DNA of 64,000 nucleotides, taken from NCBI GenBank assembly GCA_043747555.1, contig JAYTOY010000084.1:1-64000 (forward strand), read 5' to 3'. A program made the position numbers and the translations under genes. Source of the stretch: JAYWDA01 sp043747555. GTDB lineage: Bacteria > Bdellovibrionota > Bdellovibrionia > Bdellovibrionales > Bdellovibrionaceae. Shown here piece after piece: positions 59,132-64,000 of the stretch. The notes beneath the pieces were generated by a model. It saw nothing but the letters and a program-made list of their open reading frames with translations. It was not told where the DNA came from and did no database searches. Within the stretch, counting starts at the first letter, position 1, and each line of letters starts with the position of its first letter.

Positions 59132-60354
59132 AAATTCATCGACTTCTGATTGATCAGATGGCGCTTGCCATTAAAGATATATTTTCTACCGATCACCATG
59201 CTCACAAGGTGATCGAATCCTACTTAAAGAAAAATCGCAAATGGGGTTCTAGAGATCGCCGGTTTTTTGCTGAAAGTGTTTATGATTTAGTTCGCTGGTG
59301 GCGGCTGTACTGGTCGCTAGCGGGATATTCAGATCTTGATCATCGTCAGGGTGCACTGATGAGCACCGGCCAAATTGAGCGAGTCTGGGCCACTTACTAT
59401 GTCTGTAAAAACCAAGAGCCCGTTCCCTGGCCGGAATTTGATAATATCGACATTCACCAAATTGAAGAGCGCCGGAAAAAAATCACCAGTGAAGGCATTC
59501 TTCTTTCTTATTCAGATGAGCTTTTAAAAATTCTAAAAACTGAATGGAAAACCGAATGGAATTCTTTAGCCCAATCTTTAAATGAGCCTGCCGATGTTTT
59601 TTTAAGAACCAATTCTTTAAAAACTTCCAGAGATTCCTTAGCGGCTCGGTTGAATCAAGAAGAGATCCATGTCGAAAAAGTCGCAAACGATCCTTTGGCA
59701 TTGCGACTGACTGAAAGAAAAAACGTTTTTGTATCGCCCACTTTTAAAGAGGGCCTTTTTGAAGTGCAGGATTTAGGCTCGCAAAAAATAGGACCTTTTC
59801 TAAAAATTGAACCCGGTCAACGGGTGATTGACGCATGCGCCGGAGCGGGTGGGAAAAGTTTGCACTTGGCCTGCCTGATGAAAAACAAAGGTAAAATTAT
59901 TGCGCTGGATATTTATGATCGTAAATTAGAAGAACTTCGCACGCGCGCGAAAAGAAATGGCGTTGATATTATTGAAACGCGTTTGATTGAAAATACAAAA
60001 GTAATTAAGCGGTTAGAAAAAGCCGCTGACCGAGTTTTGTTAGATGTGCCGTGCTCGGGCTTAGGAGTCTTACGGCGCAATCCCGATAAAAAGTGGAAGG
60101 TCCTTGCCGTCGACATTGAACGACTGATCCAGCTTCAATGGCAAATTTTAACGACCTATTCCGAGATGACAAAGCCCGGAGGCAACCTTGTTTACGCCAC
60201 CTGCAGTTTGCTCCCCTCTGAAAATGAACTGCAAGTGAAACGCTTTATGAGCGAACGAGGCACCGACTGGGAGCTAGAAGAAGAGATCTTTTTAAGACCT
60301 GATAAGGGGCCTACAGATGGCTTTTACGCGGCTCGCCTGAAGCGTCGACAATAG
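59128..60354 (+). CDS. RsmB-like rRNA (cytosine-C5) methyltransferase
   Basis: The 408-residue protein starts at TTG within the previous stop. The N-terminal 150 residues form the NusB-like/helical domain, and the methyltransferase domain from about 150 has the SAM-binding DACAGAGGKSLHLA, the catalytic Cys in LLDVPCSGLGVLRRNPD, and YATCSLLPSENELQ with the second Cys. It methylates a cytosine in 16S rRNA (m5C967 in E. coli RsmB) or a related target. RsmB proper carries a longer NusB domain, so the exact target is unsure. Confidence 0.85.
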   Translation: MKIHRLLIDQMALAIKDIFSTDHHAHKVIESYLKKNRKWGSRDRRFFAESVYDLVRWWRLYWSLAGYSDLDHRQGALMSTGQIERVWATYYVCKNQEPVPWPEFDNIDIHQIEERRKKITSEGILLSYSDELLKILKTEWKTEWNSLAQSLNEPADVFLRTNSLKTSRDSLAARLNQEEIHVEKVANDPLALRLTERKNVFVSPTFKEGLFEVQDLGSQKIGPFLKIEPGQRVIDACAGAGGKSLHLACLMKNKGKIIALDIYDRKLEELRTRAKRNGVDIIETRLIENTKVIKRLEKAADRVLLDVPCSGLGVLRRNPDKKWKVLAVDIERLIQLQWQILTTYSEMTKPGGNLVYATCSLLPSENELQVKRFMSERGTDWELEEEIFLRPDKGPTDGFYAARLKRRQ

Positions 60355-60477
60355 GTTTCATTTGGCTGACTAACGCCGAGCAATGTTATTTAATCCGTTG
60401 ATTCTGAAAATTCTCTGTTGGTATGGTCCGGCCAGTTTATTAAAACGCCCAATGGGCCAACCTTTTTAGGGGGATTC

Positions 60478-61200
60478 ATGAAATCAATTTTAGTCGGCTT
60501 CGGCTTACTTTTAAGTTCTACGGTTTTTGCTGCGACATCGGCGCCTTCTGCAAAATATTATCAGTTCGGTCGCCCTGTGATTGAAGAAATCACATCCGGC
60601 CCTTTAGCTGATTATCAGCCATTAGCCACAGACTTTGCAGCTTGTAACAAATCAGAATCAGATGTTTTAGGCGAAGCTTTAGATCCTTTAAATCCGGTGG
60701 ATCGCGCTCATATCTGGCTGGATAAAATTATTAATATCGGTAAAAAAGCATGGTCAGTGATTGAATTGGGTCGTCCTGTCGTTAACGTGTCTGTTGATTC
60801 TGCGAATGCTCTGCCACAGGGTGTTTCTTGCTGGAATCACTTAACCGGTTGGTCCGTGCCTCAAAGCAAAACTTATAAAGTCTCTTACGTGAACGGTTTT
60901 AATTCTGAAGTTGTAAGCTTCGCTTTCCGAGTGATCTATACAGCTGGCGGAAGTTACAACGGCACAGGACGCTATATTTCGAATGCGACCGTTGTTCCAG
61001 CGCAGTTAAACGTGGCTTGGGGTTATACCTTTAATGCGTCAACAGTTGTTCCCAACGTTTTCAACAGCGGAACTTTAGCACAACCGGTGGCAGGAATGCA
61101 GATCAACTTGAACTGGTCGATCGATACCGTCTTGAAGCACTCTCAGCAATCTGAGGCGTTTTATATCGGTGGAGATGGCGCCTTTAAACATCTGAACTAG
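60478..61200 (+). CDS. exported hypothetical protein
   Basis: ATG 60478 follows AGGGGG by 4 bases and begins a clear signal peptide (MKSILVGFGLLLSSTVFA). The 240-residue product is a soluble periplasmic or secreted protein with aromatic and beta-rich sections (HIWLDKIINIGKKAWSV; CWNHLTGWSVPQSKTY) and two cysteines (AACNK, SCWNH) that could pair. I do not recognise the family. A strong terminator follows. Confidence 0.65.
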   Translation: MKSILVGFGLLLSSTVFAATSAPSAKYYQFGRPVIEEITSGPLADYQPLATDFAACNKSESDVLGEALDPLNPVDRAHIWLDKIINIGKKAWSVIELGRPVVNVSVDSANALPQGVSCWNHLTGWSVPQSKTYKVSYVNGFNSEVVSFAFRVIYTAGGSYNGTGRYISNATVVPAQLNVAWGYTFNASTVVPNVFNSGTLAQPVAGMQINLNWSIDTVLKHSQQSEAFYIGGDGAFKHLN

Positions 61201-61240
61201 TTTCAGGCGTAAGATTTTATAAATTTATTTAATTGAAAAA

Positions 61241-61272
61241 AAGGTGATCTGCGAAGCAGGTCACCTTTTTTT
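61241..61272 (+). terminator. rho-independent terminator, bidirectional
   Basis: AAGGTGATCTGC (61241-61252) pairs with GCAGGTCACCTT (61256-61267) with one G-T pair, followed by a T run; the flanking A run gives the same on the minus strand. It separates the exported-protein gene from the convergent phospholipase D-like gene. Confidence 0.9.
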
Positions 61273-61906
61273 ATTCTTTCAGCGAAGATAAGGATCGCTC
61301 AGCCTTGGCTGTGTTCCATATTTTTTCAAACCGATCGTTGTAGCGATCGACGATGGATTTTGTTGAAATATAAATCTGATTTTCTTGATTCGCTTTGCTG
61401 GCATGGTTGGTGTAATTAAAGGATCCAGTTTGAATCATCTTTCGATCAATGATCGTGAACTTATCATGCATAACTCCCCTTTGTTTTCCGAATCGGACTT
61501 GCGCGCCCCCACGGATAAGGGTTGAAACTAAAGAATGATTACCGCCGGCCTGTCTTTTATCCACGACGACTCGCACTTTGATTCTTTTGGAAGCCACCAG
61601 CAGCTCATGCACGACTTGATCAAGATTGATGTCAAATACAGCCATATCAATTTGAGTCTGAGCTGACTTAATGAATTTAATCAGCTTCACGTCGCAAAGC
61701 TGGTCGGGAGAAAAGCAAACCTCATCTGGCATTGGGGGAGGGGTCATCGATGCAGCTAAGGCGTGCTGGGCGTCCATCAGCAGCTTGTTTTTTTTAGCGC
61801 GCGCCTGTGTTTGAGGGGTTAATGCACTTAAAAATAAGAGAACTAGTAAAACGTTTGAATATTTCAGGGAAAACTCCTGTCTTCCCAAATCGTAGAGGCC
61901 GCCCAT
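61271..61906 (-). CDS. secreted phospholipase D-like (HKD) protein, short
   Basis: The 211-residue product has a hydrophobic signal-like segment (NVLLVLLFLSALTPQTQA) and a single HKD motif, MHDKFTIIDRKMIQTGSFNY (His, Lys, Asp), about residues 145-164, plus a second conserved segment before it (IDMAVFDINLD). Single-motif members act as dimers on phosphodiester bonds in lipids or nucleic acids. The ATG 61906 has no ribosome site; a CTG at about 61867, after AGGAG, could be the true start. A larger PLD-type gene lies 1.4 kb away. Confidence 0.72.
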   Translation of the reverse strand: MGGLYDLGRQEFSLKYSNVLLVLLFLSALTPQTQARAKKNKLLMDAQHALAASMTPPPMPDEVCFSPDQLCDVKLIKFIKSAQTQIDMAVFDINLDQVVHELLVASKRIKVRVVVDKRQAGGNHSLVSTLIRGGAQVRFGKQRGVMHDKFTIIDRKMIQTGSFNYTNHASKANQENQIYISTKSIVDRYNDRFEKIWNTAKAERSLSSLKE

Positions 61907-61923
61907 TTAAATGTAAAATAAAA

Positions 61924-61956
61924 AAAGGGCCGTCGAATGCTTCCGCCGGCCCTTTT
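61924..61956 (-). terminator. rho-independent terminator
   Basis: AAAGGGCCG (61924-61932) pairs with CGGCCCTTT (61947-61955), flanked by A and T runs on both sides. On the minus strand it ends the small exported-protein gene and leads into a T tract. Confidence 0.9.
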
Positions 61957-61978
61957 TAGAATTAAAAATATTAAAAAA

Positions 61979-62239
61979 CTAGTCGACCTTGTTTTTTACT
62001 TCTTTAGCTTTGTAGCTAACAGCTTCGCCAGCTTCATTTACTCGGTGTTTGCCTTTTTCAGCAGCACATTTCAAGTCGCCTTCCATACAAACGGCTTCTT
62101 TCATGCGGTGTCCACCCTTTTTCATTTTGCGAACAACAGTGTTGCCAGTGGCTTTTGCACTTTCGCCAACAGTCTCTTCAGCGTGAGCCAAACTCATTAA
62201 AATTCCCATAGCTGTCAACATTGCTAATACTTTTCTCAT
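61979..62239 (-). CDS. small exported stress-type protein
   Basis: The 86-residue precursor has a signal peptide (KVLAMLTAMGILMSLAHA) and a mature part of amphipathic, Lys/Glu-rich helices with repeated SAKATG, KKGGHRMKEA and KHRVNEAGEA units and a cysteine pair (VCMEGDLKCAA). The repeat style resembles CsbD/YtxH-type envelope stress proteins, but identity is not certain. The ribosome site GGGAGAA lies just before the start. Confidence 0.65.
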   Translation of the reverse strand: MRKVLAMLTAMGILMSLAHAEETVGESAKATGNTVVRKMKKGGHRMKEAVCMEGDLKCAAEKGKHRVNEAGEAVSYKAKEVKNKVD

Positions 62240-62267
62240 ATTTTCTCCCTTTAATTGGTCAATAAAC

Positions 62268-62522
62268 TTAAGTTAAACGACTGCGACGACCGGCAACAAG
62301 TCGGTATACAAAAAGAATCAACATAGCTCCTAAGACCGACGCAATGAGTCCTGCCGGTTCACCTTGAGTGTATAATCCCATGGAAGCACCTAACCAGTTG
62401 GCAACAAAAGATCCAGCAATACCCAATAGAATGGTAACAATAGAGCCACCTGGGTCATTTCCTGGCATCAAAAACTTTGCAATCGCACCAACTATCAAAC
62501 CTATAACTATCGCCCAAATCAT
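62268..62522 (-). CDS. GlsB/YeaQ/YmgE-family small membrane protein
   Basis: The 84-residue protein has three hydrophobic helices with Gly-rich packing (IWAIVIGLIVGAIAKFLMPG, a DPGG turn, ILLGIAGSFVANWLG, and a final LGAMLILFVYRL), matching the GlsB/YeaQ/YmgE (transglycosylase-associated) family linked to stress in other bacteria. AGGAGG precedes the start. It likely forms a stress unit with the small exported gene downstream on the same strand. Confidence 0.9.
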   Translation of the reverse strand: MIWAIVIGLIVGAIAKFLMPGNDPGGSIVTILLGIAGSFVANWLGASMGLYTQGEPAGLIASVLGAMLILFVYRLVAGRRSRLT

Positions 62523-62619
62523 AAGACCTCCTTCGTTTGCTTTAGATTTCTAAAGTGTCCATAACTTACCCATAAAGTCCCAAAAAAGGTTTTTAGATCT
62601 GTGACAACTTAATGACGAT

Positions 62620-63030
62620 TTACACACAAGTGACCATCGCCTGCGTAGCGAACCTGTTACCACCGTAGCGGGTGTGATCCCGTTCTTTAGTATATCTAAA
62701 TTTATTGTGTTGCGAACATAGGATTCTTAAATTGCTAGCAGAGTTATCACCGCCAGCCCATACAGGCTGTATATGATCAATTTCCAAAAAGCGAACACTT
62801 CCACAAATTTTATTCGTCTGCGGATCTTTAAACTGGCAGCACTTGTCGTTAGCAAAAATAGTCTTTCGAAGATTAGGCCTGATCGCTTCACGAGAGGGCG
62901 GAAGGGTTGATTTGATCAAATTACTTTTAGTCTCTTGAACTTGGCTTGGCCGTTTGATTTCAGTGCGTCGTTGGATATCTCTCTCAGCTAGAGCTGTGAT
63001 AACATCAGCCCATTTGTTCTTTTGAAAAAG
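62620..63030 (-). pseudogene. HNH endonuclease, N-terminally truncated
   Basis: The frame, open from 63030, encodes the C-terminal part of an HNH protein: a linker (ERDIQRRTEIKRP), the zinc-knuckle cysteines, LEIDHIQPVWAGGDNSASNL (the HNH core) and LCSQHNKFRY. A TGA at 63031-63033 closes it upstream and the only start is a TTG at 62919 without a good ribosome site. Intact relatives that I associate with Bdellovibrio have a long N-terminal helical domain before this linker, which is missing here. The remnant probably makes no useful protein, although the TTG start would still give a 99-residue HNH core. Confidence 0.7.
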
Positions 63031-63316
63031 TCATCGTTAGGGTGACAGACTCGTTTTAGTGAATTCTTTCTTTTTCTTCTGTGATCACGGGGAGGCTTAA
63101 TTCTTTAGCCAAGATAAACCAAAAATGGCTTCAAAAAATAATGCCTTGTGATTCAAGCTGAGAAACAAAGGTAATCACAAAAATCTACGTATTGCCATAA
63201 AAAGGCACTCTGTCTTTGAAAAGATCATCTTTTTGGCGACAGCACGCGTATCGGGCTTTTGGCTTGGTATAAAGCTGGCAGCGTCCTTATTGAGATCAAA
63301 TACTTTGGAGAAGCTT
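63031..63316. other. intergenic, upstream region of the phospholipase D-like gene
   Basis: About 290 bases with no open frame of note. Several A/T runs and small hairpins are visible but I see no clear promoter pair. It presumably carries the promoter of the following gene and remains of the lost 5' end of the HNH gene. Confidence 0.3.
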
Positions 63317-64000
63317 ATGAGCAAGTTATTGTTTAACATGGCGTTAGTATCGGGACTTTTATTGTCCCAAAATTCTTTCGCCGACAAAGTTATTTTGCTA
63401 GAAAATGATCAAGATGCCCTCCAGGCCCGCGTCGATATTATCCAGCAGGCTAAGCATGAAATTATCGCCGAATATTTTTCCGTTTGGGATGACGAACAGT
63501 CAATTGGAGCCATGGCATTGCTCCTTGAAGCTGCGCAACGTGGTATCCAGGTGAAAGTGATCGTTGATTCGTTATCTAATACAATTCCAAGATCTATATT
63601 TGCGGCCCTCGAAAAGCGCGGGAAAGACAAACAGGGAAACCAAACTTTGCAAATTAAAGTCTACAATCCACTTCAATTTAATTTGTTATTGGCTACTCAT
63701 CGAGATCATGCAAAAATGCTGATCGTCGACAGCCAACGAATCATATCTGGTGGGCGCAATGTCGGAGATAAATATTTCGGCTTAAATAAAGTGAGAAACT
63801 TTAATGATTTAGATTTTTTGGGCGAGGGTGATGTTGCCGTTCAAGCTCGAAGAAACTTTATGCAAGTCTGGAACAGTGATGTCGTTGCAAACCAAGAATT
63901 ATATCAGTATACGGACAAGAATTTAGATCCCCAAAGTTGTTTGTCTGCAGGAGATCGCGACCATTGTGAATTTGTTCGTCAAGACGCCTTCAAACAGTTG
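63317..64000 (+). CDS. secreted phospholipase D/cardiolipin synthase-like protein, cut by the window end
   Basis: ATG 63317 has GGAG upstream and starts a signal peptide (LLFNMALVSGLLLSQNSFA). The 228 residues visible form the first half of a two-motif PLD family enzyme: the start of the fold (AKHEIIAEYFSVWDDEQSIG) and the first HKD motif HRDHAKMLIVDSQRIISGGR (about residues 130-149). The second motif lies beyond the window. It should act in the periplasm on phospholipids or nucleic acids. No stop is reached by 64000. Confidence 0.85.
   Translation, partial: MSKLLFNMALVSGLLLSQNSFADKVILLENDQDALQARVDIIQQAKHEIIAEYFSVWDDEQSIGAMALLLEAAQRGIQVKVIVDSLSNTIPRSIFAALEKRGKDKQGNQTLQIKVYNPLQFNLLLATHRDHAKMLIVDSQRIISGGRNVGDKYFGLNKVRNFNDLDFLGEGDVAVQARRNFMQVWNSDVVANQELYQYTDKNLDPQSCLSAGDRDHCEFVRQDAFKQL

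Noticed and set aside
1..64000. CRISPR arrays, prophage or insertion sequences
   Set aside because: No regularly spaced repeats, transposase, integrase or phage structural genes were seen.

Overview
The window is a continuous, gene-dense stretch of a Gram-negative chromosome with AT-leaning base composition. Several features point to the Bdellovibrionota (Bdellovibrio and relatives). There is a complete set of Agl/Glt-like envelope motor genes, many secreted peptidases and lipoproteins, an isolated fliL, an L,D-transpeptidase with an NTF2-like tail, and a decayed HNH protein of a type I associate with Bdellovibrio genomes. The assignment is by gene content and recall, not by a search. TTG start codons are frequent (hisC, an SRAP protein, an RsmB-type methyltransferase and others).

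Left edge (1-2.5 kb): a small decayed region with a broken small gene, a BrnT/BrnA-type toxin-antitoxin pair, an open frame without a start, and a HigA-type antitoxin whose HigB partner has lost its N-terminus. 2.5-13 kb: sensory and surface genes: a lipoprotein, a CHASE2-adenylate cyclase-PilZ fusion, a CBM6-like/DUF1996 secreted protein with a disrupted start, and two divergent hybrid histidine kinases, one with a degenerate CheB domain. 13-24 kb: exported proteins, a PHP phosphoesterase, PlsC- and OlsB-like acyltransferases (probably ornithine-type lipids), an M14 peptidase, an alpha/beta hydrolase, an SRAP protein, a papain-like protease, a YbiT-type ABC-F protein and an RNase H-like exonuclease.

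24-38 kb: metabolism and core genes: tpiA, threonine dehydratase, a divergent HyuA/HyuB pair, hisC-cmk-rpsA, then sppA-HIT-rhomboid. 38-46 kb: an L,D-transpeptidase, fliL behind a possible sigma-28 promoter, a catalytic/non-catalytic M16 peptidase pair, gamma-glutamyltranspeptidase and a LysR regulator.

47-55.7 kb is the most notable block. One tightly coupled operon encodes an outer-membrane barrel, a TolQ/AglR-like subunit, two TolR/ExbD-like subunits, two TPR proteins, a small exported protein, and an FHA-TM-TonB-like protein. This matches the parts list of the Myxococcus Agl-Glt proton-driven motility machine. 55.7-60.4 kb: nrdR-nusB-two unknowns-ppsR on the minus strand and an RsmB-like rRNA methyltransferase. 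The right end has two phospholipase D-like secreted proteins flanking small stress/envelope proteins and the HNH fragment; the last gene runs off the window.
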